A stretch of DNA of 64,000 nt from Streptomyces humidus. Its GTDB lineage: Bacteria > Actinomycetota > Actinomycetes > Streptomycetales > Streptomycetaceae. Positions 52,735 to 62,117 of this stretch are shown piece after piece (within the stretch, counting starts at the first letter, position 1; each line of letters begins with the position of its first letter). Made by a program: the position numbers and the translations under genes. Location: NCBI RefSeq assembly GCF_014649655.1, contig NZ_BMTL01000022.1, forward strand, positions 62,001 through 126,000, given 5' to 3'. The notes below the pieces were generated by a model, which ran no database searches, was not told the DNA's origin, and saw only the letters and a program-made list of their open reading frames with translations.

Positions 52735-55700
52735 ATGACGGCACGTCAGGTGCCGGTGGCCATCGTCGGGATGGCGGTGCTGCTGCCGGGCGCCCCGGAC
52801 CTGGACGCCTACTGGCGCAACCTGCGCGACGGTGTGGACGCGATCGGCGAGGTGCCGGAGGGTCGCTGGGACGCCGACTTCTACCGGCCGGGCGCCGCGT
52901 CCGGCCCGGCGGTCGCGGACCGGGTCTACGCCCGCCGGGGCGGGTTCGTGGACGGGCTGGCGCAGGTGGAGGTCACCCGGTTCGGGATCATGCCGAACTC
53001 GGTGGCCGGGACCGAGCCCGACCAGCTGATCGCCCTGCACGTGGCCTCGGCGGCCCTGGACGACGCGGGCGGCGCGGACCGCCTCCCCGACCGGGGGCGG
53101 GTCGGCGTGGTCCTGGGCCGGGGCGGCTATCTCACGCCCGGCCTGGTCCGGCTCGACCAGCGGGTCCGGACCGCCGGTCAACTGGTGCGCACATTAGGCG
53201 AGTTGCTGCCCGACCTGACGGGCGACCAACTCGACCGGGTACGCACGGCGTTCACCGAACGGCTCGGTCCGGACAGCCCCGAGTCGGCGATCGGCCTGGT
53301 GCCCAACCTCGCCGCCTCCCGGGTCGCCAACCGGCTCGACCTGCGCGGGCCCGCGTACACGGTGGACGCCGCCTGCGCCTCGTCGCTGGTCGCCGTGGAC
53401 CAGGCGGTGGGCGAACTCTCCTCCGGGCGCTGCGACATGATGCTCGCCGGAGGCGTCCACCACTGCCACGACATCACGCTGTGGAGCGTCTTCTCCCAGC
53501 TGCGCGCGCTCTCGCCCAGCCAGCGCATCCGGCCCTTCCACCGGGACGCCGACGGCATCCTGATCGGCGAGGGGACGGGCGTCGTCGTCCTCAAGCGGCT
53601 GGCCGACGCCGAGCGCGCGGGCGACCGGATCTACGCCGTGATCCGGGGCACCGGCGTGGCCAGCGACGGCCGGGCCGCCGGGCTCGTGAACCCGGATCCG
53701 GGCGGCCAGGCACAGGCCGTGCGGCAGGCGTGGCGGGCGGCCGGGCTCGACCCCGCCGAGCGCGACTCGATCGGTCTGCTGGAGGCGCACGGCACCGCGA
53801 CCCCGGCGGGCGACAACGCCGAACTGACCACGCTGGCAGAGGTGTTCGGGCCCGGCGACGGCGACGCGGTGCTGGGGTCGGTCAAGTCGATGATCGGGCA
53901 CGCCATGCCGGCCGCCGGGGTCGCCGGTCTGGTCAAGGCCGCGCTCGCCGTCCACCACGGCACGCTCCTTCCGACCCTGCACTGCGACGACCCGCACCCC
54001 GCCCTGGCCCGCACCCGGTTCCGCACCCTGGAGAAGGCGGCCGACTGGGAGCCCACCGCGCGCCGGCCCGTGCGCCGCGCCGCCGTCAACGCGTTCGGGT
54101 TCGGCGGGATCAACGCGCACGTGGTGCTGGAGGAGGCGCCCGGCTCGCGGGGGAGCCGCGCGGGCACGCCGGCCCGTCCGGCCCTGCGGGTCGCCGAGCC
54201 CGAGCAGGTGCTGCTGCTCGCCGCCGGTTCCCCGGCGCGTCTGGCGGCGCTCCTCGACGCCGACGACGCCACCGTACGGGCCGCAGGCCTGGACCCGGGC
54301 CGTCCGCACCCGGAGGCGGGGCCGGCCCGCCTCGGCGTCGTCGGCCCGACCGCGAAGCGGCTCGCCCTGGCCCGCCGTGCGGTCCTCCGGGAACGGCCCT
54401 GGCACGGCCGCAGCGACGTCTGGTTCCGGCCCCACCCCCTGCTGGGCACGGGACACGGCAGGCTCGCGTTCCTCTTCCCCGGCCTGGAGGGGGACTTCAC
54501 TCCGCAGGTCGACGACGTGGCCGAGCACTTCGGCCTGCGCGCCGTCACCGTCGACGGGAGCCGGACCGGCGACGTGGGCCGGCACGGCTTCGGCGTGGTC
54601 GCCGTCGGCCGCCTCCTCGACACGGCGCTGCGCCGCAGCGGGATCGTGCCGGACGCGGTCGCCGGACACAGCGTGGGCGAGTGGACGGCGATGGCCGCGG
54701 CCGGGCTGTACGCCGGGGACGAGGTCGACGCGTTCATGACCGCCTTCGACCCGGACTCGGTGACGGTCCCCGGTCTGGCCTTCGGCGCGATCGGCGCATC
54801 GGCCGAGAGCGTCCTGGCCGCTCTGCGCGAGGAGGGCCGGGACCGGGCTGGCCTGGTCCTGTCCCACGACAACGCACCCGGTCAGTCGATGGTGTGCGGT
54901 CCGCAGGCGGCGGTGGAGGAGTTCGTGCGGGCGCGGCGCGCCCAAGGCGTCCTCAGCCAGGTCCTGCCGTTCCGGTCGGGCTTCCACACGCCGATGCTGC
55001 GCCCTCATCTCACCCCGATCGAGGAGGCCTCCCGCCGGTTCCGGCTGCATCCGCCGCACACCCCTCTCTGGTCGGGCACGACCGCCGCGCCCTTCCCCGA
55101 CGACGAGGCGGGGATCCGGGCCCTCTTCGTCCGGCACCTGCTGGAGCCCGTGCGATTCCGGCAGCTGACCGAGGCCCTGCACACGGCGGGTCACCGGGTC
55201 TTCGTCCAGGTGGGGCCCGGTCAGCTCGGCTCCCTCGTGGGCGACACGCTGGGCGCTCACGACCACCTGGTGGTCGCCGCCAACTCGCCCCACCGCGGCG
55301 GCCTGGCCCAGTTGCGCCGGGTGGCCACCGCGCTGTGGACGGCGGGTTCGGCGGTGGCGCCCTCCCTGCGCCCCGTCGAGGCGGCGGCCGGGGACCGACG
55401 CCCCGCGCCGGTGCGGCTGGACCTGGGCGGCGCCCTGGTGTCCCTGGCCCCCGGACGGCTCACCGAGCTGAGGGCCGGTCTTGGGACCGGGCCGCGTGCG
55501 GAGTCGAGCGCGCCTGCCAGTGCGGCGGATAGGGCCCCGTCGCCGCTGGACGCGCTCGTCGAGAGCTCCCCGATGGCCGCCGAACTGAGCGCCCTGCTGC
55601 GCGAGACCGCGGACACGGCCGCCCTCCTCATGTCCACGCGGACACCGCCGCCGACGACGACGAAGCCGACGCCCGCGCATGCCACGGCCCAGGCTTCGTC

Positions 55701-57306
55701 CCCGTCGTCGGGCCCGGTCGCGGGCCCGGTCCCGTCGGCCGGGCCATGGCACACGACCGTCCGCGTCTCCCCCGACACGATGCCCTATCTGCTGGACCAC
55801 TGCTTCTTCCCGCAGCGGCCCGGCTGGCCCGAGGTGGCCGACCGCTGGCCGGTCGTGCCGGCGACGACGATCGTGCAGCACATCGTGGACGCGGCGCTGG
55901 AGGCGGCTCCCGGCACGGTGCCGGTCGCCGTGCACGGCGCGCGCTTCGAGGAGTGGCTGACCGCCACCCCGGCCGTCGACGTGCCCGTGACCGTGACACA
56001 GAAGGAACCAGGCCGCCTCGCCGTCTCCTTCGGCCCCCGCGCCCGTGCCACGGTGCACCTGGCCGCGGCTCATCCCGCGCCGCCGCCCGCGCCCTGGACC
56101 GTCGACCCCGGCGCCGAACGCGCCCCGGACCACACCGCCGCCCAGCTCTACGCCGAGCGCTGGATGTTCCACGGCCCGGCGTTCCAGGGGGTCACCGAGC
56201 TCACCGCGATCGGCGAACGCCATGTGCGCGGACGTCTCACCACTCCTGCCGCGCCCGGCGCGCTGCTGGACAACGTCGGCCAGGTTCTCGGCTACTGGAT
56301 CATGGCGACCCGTGCCGAGCGGACCGTGGTGTTCCCGGTGGGGATGCGGGAGATGCGGTTCTACGGGCCGCATCCCGCGCCGGGCACGGAGGTGGGCTGT
56401 CTGGTGCGGGTCACCTCGCTCACCGACGCCGTCCTGGAGGCCGACGTCCAGCTGACGGTCGCGGGGACGGTGTGGGCGGAGCTGTACGGCTGGCAGGACC
56501 GCCGCTTCGACAACGACCCGCAGACCCGGCCGGTCGAGCGCTTCCCCGAGCGCCACACCCTGTCCGAGACGCGGCCCGGCGGCTGGCTGCTGCTGCACGA
56601 GCGGTGGCCCGACCTGGCGTCCCGGGAGCTGATCATGCGCAACTCCCTGGGCGGCGCGGAGCGTGCGGAGTACGCGGGGCACGCGCCGCGCGGGCGCCGG
56701 CAGTGGCTGCTGGGCAGGATCGCCGTCAAGGACGCGGTACGGCGGTGGCTGTGGGACCAGGGCGAGGGCCCGGTCTTCCCGGCGGAGCTGCGGGTGCGCA
56801 ACGACGACGCCGGCCGCCCGTACGTCACCGGGGTGCACGGCCGGGAGCTGCCCGCGCTGGACGTCTCGCTGGCCCACTGCGCGGAGGCGGCCGTGGCGAT
56901 CGTGCGGCCGCACCGGCCGGGCCCCGGACCGGGGATCGACGTCGAGGAGGTCGTCGACCGCACCCCGCAGGCCATGGCCGCCGCCCTCGGCACGGACGAA
57001 CTGCGGCTGCTGCAAAGCCTGTCGGCGGCCACCGGCGAAGGCGAGGCTCTGTGGTTCACCCGCTTCTGGGCGGCGAAGGAGGCCGTCGCCAAGGCGGAGG
57101 GCACCGGATTCGGCGGCCGGCCACGGGACTTCGCCGTGCTCGACGCGGCACCGGCCGGCGACCGGCTGACCGTCGCGGGCCGCCTGGAACGCGCCTACGC
57201 CGTGCACTGCGCACCGGCCGCCAACCCGCCCCGGCTCCCGGAGCGCGCCTACGCCGTGGCGTGGACGACAGGACACCCGACCGCTGAGGAGTACGACGCC
57301 CGATGA
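52735..57306 (+). CDS. PUFA-synthase-like megasynthase 2: KS-AT-DH-phosphopantetheinyl transferase
   Basis: 1523 residues. KS (about 5-460): Cys214 in DAACASS, EAHGTAT, GHAMPAAG. AT-like domain with GHSVG (Ser646). Hot-dog dehydratase with LLDHCFF (His1022) and DNVGQ. C-terminal Sfp-type phosphopantetheinyl transferase with GIDVEE (about 1400) and FWAAKEAVAK (about 1444). It therefore supplies condensation, dehydration and its own carrier activation, comparable with PfaC/PfaB/PfaE. ATG 52735 chosen; GTG 52687 would give the GTGA overlap with the previous stop. A TTA leucine codon at 53194-53196 (residue 154) makes it a likely bldA target. It overlaps the next gene (ATGA). Confidence 0.9.
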   Translation: MTARQVPVAIVGMAVLLPGAPDLDAYWRNLRDGVDAIGEVPEGRWDADFYRPGAASGPAVADRVYARRGGFVDGLAQVEVTRFGIMPNSVAGTEPDQLIALHVASAALDDAGGADRLPDRGRVGVVLGRGGYLTPGLVRLDQRVRTAGQLVRTLGELLPDLTGDQLDRVRTAFTERLGPDSPESAIGLVPNLAASRVANRLDLRGPAYTVDAACASSLVAVDQAVGELSSGRCDMMLAGGVHHCHDITLWSVFSQLRALSPSQRIRPFHRDADGILIGEGTGVVVLKRLADAERAGDRIYAVIRGTGVASDGRAAGLVNPDPGGQAQAVRQAWRAAGLDPAERDSIGLLEAHGTATPAGDNAELTTLAEVFGPGDGDAVLGSVKSMIGHAMPAAGVAGLVKAALAVHHGTLLPTLHCDDPHPALARTRFRTLEKAADWEPTARRPVRRAAVNAFGFGGINAHVVLEEAPGSRGSRAGTPARPALRVAEPEQVLLLAAGSPARLAALLDADDATVRAAGLDPGRPHPEAGPARLGVVGPTAKRLALARRAVLRERPWHGRSDVWFRPHPLLGTGHGRLAFLFPGLEGDFTPQVDDVAEHFGLRAVTVDGSRTGDVGRHGFGVVAVGRLLDTALRRSGIVPDAVAGHSVGEWTAMAAAGLYAGDEVDAFMTAFDPDSVTVPGLAFGAIGASAESVLAALREEGRDRAGLVLSHDNAPGQSMVCGPQAAVEEFVRARRAQGVLSQVLPFRSGFHTPMLRPHLTPIEEASRRFRLHPPHTPLWSGTTAAPFPDDEAGIRALFVRHLLEPVRFRQLTEALHTAGHRVFVQVGPGQLGSLVGDTLGAHDHLVVAANSPHRGGLAQLRRVATALWTAGSAVAPSLRPVEAAAGDRRPAPVRLDLGGALVSLAPGRLTELRAGLGTGPRAESSAPASAADRAPSPLDALVESSPMAAELSALLRETADTAALLMSTRTPPPTTTKPTPAHATAQASSPSSGPVAGPVPSAGPWHTTVRVSPDTMPYLLDHCFFPQRPGWPEVADRWPVVPATTIVQHIVDAALEAAPGTVPVAVHGARFEEWLTATPAVDVPVTVTQKEPGRLAVSFGPRARATVHLAAAHPAPPPAPWTVDPGAERAPDHTAAQLYAERWMFHGPAFQGVTELTAIGERHVRGRLTTPAAPGALLDNVGQVLGYWIMATRAERTVVFPVGMREMRFYGPHPAPGTEVGCLVRVTSLTDAVLEADVQLTVAGTVWAELYGWQDRRFDNDPQTRPVERFPERHTLSETRPGGWLLLHERWPDLASRELIMRNSLGGAERAEYAGHAPRGRRQWLLGRIAVKDAVRRWLWDQGEGPVFPAELRVRNDDAGRPYVTGVHGRELPALDVSLAHCAEAAVAIVRPHRPGPGPGIDVEEVVDRTPQAMAAALGTDELRLLQSLSAATGEGEALWFTRFWAAKEAVAKAEGTGFGGRPRDFAVLDAAPAGDRLTVAGRLERAYAVHCAPAANPPRLPERAYAVAWTTGHPTAEEYDAR

Positions 57307-57659
57307 CATCCCCCACCCCCCGCACCCCCGCCATCCCCACCCTCGCCCCCGCCGCGTCCGCCCCCGCCGACGAGGCGTCGGTCCTCGCCGACCTCACCGC
57401 CATGCTGGCGCGGCTCCTGGAGGACGAGTACGGCCTCGACGACGTCGAGATCGGCATGGGAACGACCTTCAACCGCGACCTGGAACTGGAGAGCATCGAT
57501 CTGGTCACCCTGGCCGGGCTGCTCCAGGAGCGCTACGGCGACCGGGTCAACTTCGCCGAGTTCCTGGCGGACATGGAGTTCGACGAGATCATCGAGCTGA
57601 CCGTCGGACGGCTGGTCGAGTACGTCGTGACCAGCCTGAAGGCCACGGAGGCGAGCTGA
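57303..57659 (+). CDS. Second discrete acyl carrier protein of the PUFA-like operon
   Basis: 118 residues: disordered Pro/Ala-rich N-terminus, then a four-helix carrier fold with the attachment serine in LELESIDLVTL. It overlaps the megasynthase 2 stop by four bases. It may receive the finished acyl chain for transfer to the hydrolase, glycosyltransferase or methyltransferase, or may supply starter or extender units. The PPTase domain next door would activate it. Confidence 0.85.
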   Translation: MTSPTPRTPAIPTLAPAASAPADEASVLADLTAMLARLLEDEYGLDDVEIGMGTTFNRDLELESIDLVTLAGLLQERYGDRVNFAEFLADMEFDEIIELTVGRLVEYVVTSLKATEAS

Positions 57660-57662
57660 GTC

Positions 57663-58490
57663 ATGGCGATGGTCGACACCGGCGCCGTCCGGCTGCACGT
57701 CCAGCGGATCGGCCCCCGGGTGGGCCGGCCCGCCACCGCCACCGTGGTGCTGGTGCACGGTCTGCTCACCGACAGCCTGGCGAGCTACTACTTCACCGTC
57801 GCGCCCGCATTCGCGGCCGCCGGGCTCGACGTCGTCATGTACGACCTGCGCGGGCACGGCCGCAGCGAGCGTCCCGCCGAGGGGTACACGCTGGACGACA
57901 ACATCGACGACCTGGAGGCACTGCTCGACCGGCTGGCGGTGACCGGACCGGTGCACCTGGTCGGCAACTCCTACGGCGGCACGATCGCGTTCGGCTTCGC
58001 GGCCCGCCGCCCCGAGCGGGCGGCTAGCGTCAGCCTCATCGAGTCGGAACCGGCCACCGCGGCCTGGGCGGTGAAGCTCGGCGGCATCCTGGACCGCGTC
58101 GTCACCCAGCTCGCCCACAACGAGCCCGACGCGATCCGCTGGATCTCCGCCCACCGCGGGCACAACACCGCGCGTCTGGCCAAGGGAGCGGCCCGGCTGG
58201 CCCGTGACACCACCCTCGGCCGGGACATCCCCGCCAGCCGTGTACTGACGGATTCTCAGATAGCCCTGGTGCGCTGTCCGGTGCTCGGTGTGTACGGCGG
58301 CGACTCCGACCTCGCCGAGCTCGCGCCCCGGCTGGAGTCGGCGCTGCCGGACTGCCGGACCGTGGTGATCCCGGGGCATGAGCACTCGGTCCTGGTGGAG
58401 GCGTCCGGGACGGTCGGCGGGCACATCCTCCAGCTCGTCGAGGAGGCCGGGCGGCCGGCCGTACGGGTGGCGGCGGAGGCAGCCGGGTGA
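57663..58490 (+). CDS. Alpha/beta hydrolase, possible chain-releasing thioesterase
   Basis: 275 residues. VLVHGLLTDS (oxyanion region), MYDLRGHGRS, nucleophile in GNSYGG and a late histidine in GHEHSV are standard for the fold. As the only hydrolase in the operon, and given that neither megasynthase has a thioesterase domain, it is the best candidate to free or transfer the acyl chain. It lies 3 nt after the carrier gene and overlaps the glycosyltransferase start (GTGA). Confidence 0.87.
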   Translation: MAMVDTGAVRLHVQRIGPRVGRPATATVVLVHGLLTDSLASYYFTVAPAFAAAGLDVVMYDLRGHGRSERPAEGYTLDDNIDDLEALLDRLAVTGPVHLVGNSYGGTIAFGFAARRPERAASVSLIESEPATAAWAVKLGGILDRVVTQLAHNEPDAIRWISAHRGHNTARLAKGAARLARDTTLGRDIPASRVLTDSQIALVRCPVLGVYGGDSDLAELAPRLESALPDCRTVVIPGHEHSVLVEASGTVGGHILQLVEEAGRPAVRVAAEAAG

Positions 58491-59662
58491 GCCGATTCCT
58501 GTTCGTGGTGCCGCCGTTGACCGGTCACATCAACCCGGCCGTCGGCGTCGCCGCCGAACTCCGCGCGCGCGGCCACCAGGTGGCGTGGGCGTGTCCCGAT
58601 CCGGAGCTGGTCGCCCGGCTGGCAGGCCCCGCGGCCGGGCCGGTCCTGGCCTGTGCCGGGGCGCCGCGGGGCGAACGGCCGGCCGAGCTGCGCGGGCCGG
58701 AGGCGCTGAAGTTCCTGTGGGAGTGGTATCTGCTGCCGCTGGCCGAGGCGATGGCCCCGGGTGTCCGGGCCGCGGTCGAGACGTTCCGTCCGGACGTCGT
58801 CGTCGCCGACCAGCAGGCCTTCGCGGGCGCTCTGGTCGCGGAGCGGCTGGGCCTGCCGTGGGCGACCTCGGCGACCACGTCGGCGGAGTTCACCGACCCG
58901 CTCGCCGGACTGCCCAAGGTCGCCGAGTGGCTGCGGAGGCGGCTGACCGACCTGCGCGAGGCGATCGGGGATCCGGCCGGGACCGCCGACCCCCGCTTCT
59001 CCCCGCATCTCGTTCTCGCCTTCAGCACACCGGAGTTGGCGGGCGGCACCCGCGACGGGGTCTGCTGGGTCGGACCGTCGGTCACCTCCCGGCCGTCCGC
59101 CGCAGGCTTCCCCTGGGAGTGGCTCGACCCGGACCGCGGCACCGTCCTGGTCACCCTGGGCACCGCGAACGCCGACGTCGGCGGCCGGTTCCTCGACGTG
59201 TGCCGGGACGCGTTGCGGGAGCGGGCCGACCGGGTGCAGGCGGTGATCGTCGACCCCGGCGGCACACTGGCGGCGCACGGCCACGACGGCCACGACAAAG
59301 ACGTGCTGGTCGTGCCGTCCGTGCCGCAACTCGCGCTGCTGGAAAGGGGAGTCGACGCGGTCGTCTGCCACGCCGGGCACAACAGCGTGTGCGAGGCGCT
59401 GTGGCACCGGACGCCGCTGGTGGTGGCCCCCATCCGGGACGACCAGCCGGTCGTGGCCGGCCAGGTCGTGGACGCGGGGGCCGGGGTGCGGGTGCGCTTC
59501 GGCCGGGTCACCGCCCGTCAGGTCGGCGCGGCGGTCGACACCGTCCTCGACGATCCCGGACACCGCGCCGCGGCCGACCGGATCGGCACGGCGTTCCGCG
59601 CCGCGGGCGGCGCCGCGGCCGCCGCGGCCCGACTCGACGAACTGGCCAGGGAGCCCCGATGA
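58487..59662 (+). CDS. GT1-family glycosyltransferase of the PUFA-like operon
   Basis: 391 residues, GT-B fold. N-terminus FLFVVPPLTGHINPAVGVAAEL; donor site VCHAGHNSVCEALWHRTPLVVAPIRDDQP, as in UDP-sugar-dependent MGT/UGT enzymes. It probably attaches a sugar to the hydroxyl or carboxyl of the acyl product, giving a glycolipid. It differs from the cluster-1 glycosyltransferase and needs no deoxysugar genes in this operon, so a common UDP-hexose is plausible. GTG 58487 and the ATGA end show full coupling. Confidence 0.88.
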   Translation: MSRFLFVVPPLTGHINPAVGVAAELRARGHQVAWACPDPELVARLAGPAAGPVLACAGAPRGERPAELRGPEALKFLWEWYLLPLAEAMAPGVRAAVETFRPDVVVADQQAFAGALVAERLGLPWATSATTSAEFTDPLAGLPKVAEWLRRRLTDLREAIGDPAGTADPRFSPHLVLAFSTPELAGGTRDGVCWVGPSVTSRPSAAGFPWEWLDPDRGTVLVTLGTANADVGGRFLDVCRDALRERADRVQAVIVDPGGTLAAHGHDGHDKDVLVVPSVPQLALLERGVDAVVCHAGHNSVCEALWHRTPLVVAPIRDDQPVVAGQVVDAGAGVRVRFGRVTARQVGAAVDTVLDDPGHRAAADRIGTAFRAAGGAAAAAARLDELAREPR

Positions 59663-60726
59663 GCGAGAAGACCGAGCGCGCCGCGCGGATCGCCGAGCTG
59701 CGGCCCGCCTACCAGGCGGACATCGCCGCCGGCCCGGACCGCCTCTTCGAACCCCGGCGCACCAGTTGCCCCTGGTGCGGCTCGCCGGAGCTGACCACCC
59801 GGCTGCGCACCACCGACCTGCTCCAGCACAAGCCCGGCCGGTTCGTCCTCGACCGCTGCGAGGGCTGCGGGCACACCTTCCAGAACCCGCGACTGAGCGA
59901 GCGGGGCCTGGAGTTCTACTACCGGGACTTCTACGACGGGCTGGGCGAGAAGAAGCTCGGCGACACCTTCGGGAGCCGGACGAAGATGTACCGGGGGCGG
60001 GCGGAGTCGATGCTGCCGCACGACCCCGCGCCGAAGACATGGCTGGACGTCGGCACCGGACACGGCCACTTCTGCGCGGCCGCGCGCGAGGTGCTGCCCC
60101 ACACCGCGTTCGACGGGCTCGACTTCACCGACGGCGTCGAACTCGCCGAGCGGGAGGGCCGGGTGAAGCGCGGGTACCGGGGCGACTTCCCCGGCCTCGC
60201 CCCGGAACTGGCCGGCCGCTACGACGTGGTGAGCATGTTCCACTACCTGGAGCACAGCACCGACCCCGACCGCGAACTGCGCGCCGCACGCGAGACGGTA
60301 CGCCCCGGCGGGCATCTCCTCATCGAGGTGCCGGACCCCGAGAGCCGCTACGCGCGACTGCTGGGCCGCTGGTGGCTGCCCTGGCTGCAGCCGCAGCATC
60401 TGCACTTCGTGCCGGTGGCCAATCTGCGCGCACGGCTGCGGGACCTGGGCTTCACGGTGGTGGCCGAGCAGCACGCGGAGCCGCACGACCCGGTGGACCT
60501 GCTGGCCGCCGTCTGGCTGGCGCTGGACCACGCGGCCCCGCGCGACGACGCGCCCTGGCTGCCCAGGCCGCCGAGCGGAGCGCGTCGCGCGCTGCGCGCG
60601 GTTGTGCTGGTCGCCGGGATCCCGGCGCTGCTGGCGGGCACCCTGCTCGACCGGTTCGCGGTGCGGCCGTTGTCCCGACGGCTGCGGGTGTCGAACGCCT
60701 ACCGGATCGTGGCCCGCCGCGACTGA
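59659..60726 (+). CDS. Zinc-ribbon class I methyltransferase
   Basis: 355 residues. N-terminal zinc ribbon (CPWCG ... CEGCGH), then a class I SAM domain: WLDVGTGHGHFC, DVVSMFHYLEH and PGGHLLIEVPDPESRYA. The last 60 residues are hydrophobic (VVLVAGIPALLAGTLL) and may sit on the membrane. Similar zinc-ribbon methyltransferases modify sugars and lipids in envelope pathways. It is the last gene of the operon, and its stop codon lies inside a tandem repeat. Confidence 0.85.
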   Translation: MSEKTERAARIAELRPAYQADIAAGPDRLFEPRRTSCPWCGSPELTTRLRTTDLLQHKPGRFVLDRCEGCGHTFQNPRLSERGLEFYYRDFYDGLGEKKLGDTFGSRTKMYRGRAESMLPHDPAPKTWLDVGTGHGHFCAAAREVLPHTAFDGLDFTDGVELAEREGRVKRGYRGDFPGLAPELAGRYDVVSMFHYLEHSTDPDRELRAARETVRPGGHLLIEVPDPESRYARLLGRWWLPWLQPQHLHFVPVANLRARLRDLGFTVVAEQHAEPHDPVDLLAAVWLALDHAAPRDDAPWLPRPPSGARRALRAVVLVAGIPALLAGTLLDRFAVRPLSRRLRVSNAYRIVARRD

Positions 60727-60764
60727 CGGGCACGCGAGTGACGGGCACGCGACTGACGGGCGGG
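60720..60764 (+). repeat. Three 15-bp tandem repeats over the operon's last stop codon
   Basis: CGACTGACGGGCACG, CGAGTGACGGGCACG and CGACTGACGGGCGGG at 60720, 60735 and 60750. Each unit carries a TGA in the same frame, so loss of one would not extend the protein. The remaining gap to the LacI stop has only a weak hairpin (about 60816-60837). Confidence 0.9.
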
Positions 60765-60910
60765 GGCGCATGCGGCCGTCGCCGTGCAGGCACACACGAG
60801 GGGTCTCCGTGCAGGTCCGCGGGCACGCCCCCGGACCGCGCGAGGGCGACCGCACGGGGGCAACCGCGCGACGTGACCGCTCCACGAGACGCTGCGGAAG
60901 GCCTGCGCGA

Positions 60911-61978
60911 TCAGTCGGTGAGCGGCACGGCCGCCGGGGCCGTCGTTCCCCGGATCTCCAGCAGCGGCGCGGCCAGCTGCACCCGCCCGGCTCCCCCGCG
61001 TCCCTCGAGCCGGTCGAGGAGGCAGCGGGCGGCACGGCGTCCGACCTCGTGGCCGGCGTTGTCCACGGTGGTCAGCCACAGGTGGCGCAGCCGCGAGGTG
61101 CCGGTGTTGTCGTAGCCGACCACGGAGAGGTCGCCGGGGACGCGCAGGCCCAGCTCCTCGGCCGCCGACAGCGCGCCCACACAGGCCATGTCGTTGACGG
61201 CGAACACCGCGGTGGGCCGGTCCGGGCGGGCCAGCAGCCGTACGGCGGCGCGGTGTCCGCCCTCCTCGGTCATGTCACTGGGCTCGACCACGGCCCCCCA
61301 CGCCCCGTGCGCCCGCATCACCGCCTCGAAGCTGCGCCGACGCAGCTCGCCGACCGCGCCGTAGCCCGCGATGTGCGCGATCCGGCGGTGGCCGAGCGCG
61401 AGAAGGTGCTCGGTGGCCAGGCGCGCGCCCTGTTCGTCGTCGCCGGCGACCACGTCGACATCCGGCGGGACGGGTTCCCGGGCGCCCGCCACGACGACCG
61501 GAATCCGCTCGGCGACCGCGTCCAGCGCCGCCGGGTCGGGCAGGGTGCCGACGACCACCAGCCCGGCCGCCCCCAGATCGAGGAAGGAGCCGGCCGGGTC
61601 CTGGCCGACGCGGCGGTTCAGGCGGGCGTCGGCGAGCAGCATGTGCAGGCCGTCCGCGTGCAGCAGGGAGTTGAGGCCGTCCACGAGGTCGACGTACCAG
61701 GGGTTGCGCAGGTCGTGCAGCAGGACGCCGACCAGCGGGTTCCCCCCGCCGCCGGGGCGCGGCCGGGCGGACGGGAGGGCGCGCGCCTCCGGGAGGGCGC
61801 GCGCCTCGCTGAGGCTGCGCGCCGCCGCGTTGGGCCGGTAGCCGAGTTCGCGCACGGCGCGCAGCACGGCCTCCCGCTTCTCCGCGCGCACCTGCCCGGA
61901 GCCGCGCAGCACGAGGGAGACCAGCGATTTGGACACGCCCGCGCGGTCGGCGACGTCACGGATGGTCGGTGGTCTCAT
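60911..61978 (-). CDS. LacI/GalR-family regulator
   Basis: 355 residues. N-terminal HTH (TIRDVADRAGVSKSLVSLVLRGSGQV), hinge (YRPNAAARSL) and periplasmic-binding-like sugar domain (VGVLLHDLRNPWYVDLVDGL ... PTAVFAVNDMACVGALSAAEELG). Just after the hinge is an inserted repeat (EARALP twice, about 61776-61811), unusual at this site. It is divergent from the Gfo/Idh/MocA gene, the likely target, and probably responds to a sugar or inositol-like ligand. Confidence 0.92.
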   Translation of the reverse strand: MRPPTIRDVADRAGVSKSLVSLVLRGSGQVRAEKREAVLRAVRELGYRPNAAARSLSEARALPEARALPSARPRPGGGGNPLVGVLLHDLRNPWYVDLVDGLNSLLHADGLHMLLADARLNRRVGQDPAGSFLDLGAAGLVVVGTLPDPAALDAVAERIPVVVAGAREPVPPDVDVVAGDDEQGARLATEHLLALGHRRIAHIAGYGAVGELRRRSFEAVMRAHGAWGAVVEPSDMTEEGGHRAAVRLLARPDRPTAVFAVNDMACVGALSAAEELGLRVPGDLSVVGYDNTGTSRLRHLWLTTVDNAGHEVGRRAARCLLDRLEGRGGAGRVQLAAPLLEIRGTTAPAAVPLTD

Positions 61979-61982
61979 GACT

Positions 61983-62086
61983 TGGACCGTTCCAGGTCGT
62001 CGACCGGTTGTCAAACGGCCGCAGAGACCTTGACACCCTGTTCGGAGCGCCCGCAGGGTGGCCTGGACAGGACATGGACCGGTCTA
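61983..62086. promoter_or_regulatory. Pair of near-identical LacI-type operators
   Basis: TGGACCGTTCCA (61983-61994) and TGGACCGGTCTA (62075-62086) share nearly all positions, are both near-palindromes and have the central CG of LacI-family sites. One abuts the LacI start and one lies 31 nt before the oxidoreductase start, 92 bp apart, so looping or joint repression is possible. Confidence 0.5.
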
Positions 62087-62117
62087 AGAAGTCCGCGCAG
62101 GGCTGAGAGGAGCCGTC

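Noticed and set aside
45557..57306. Modular type I PKS or enediyne PKS
   Set aside because: No repeated module order or docking domains, and no enediyne thioesterase or companion genes; ACP and KS motifs fit the PUFA-synthase group better.
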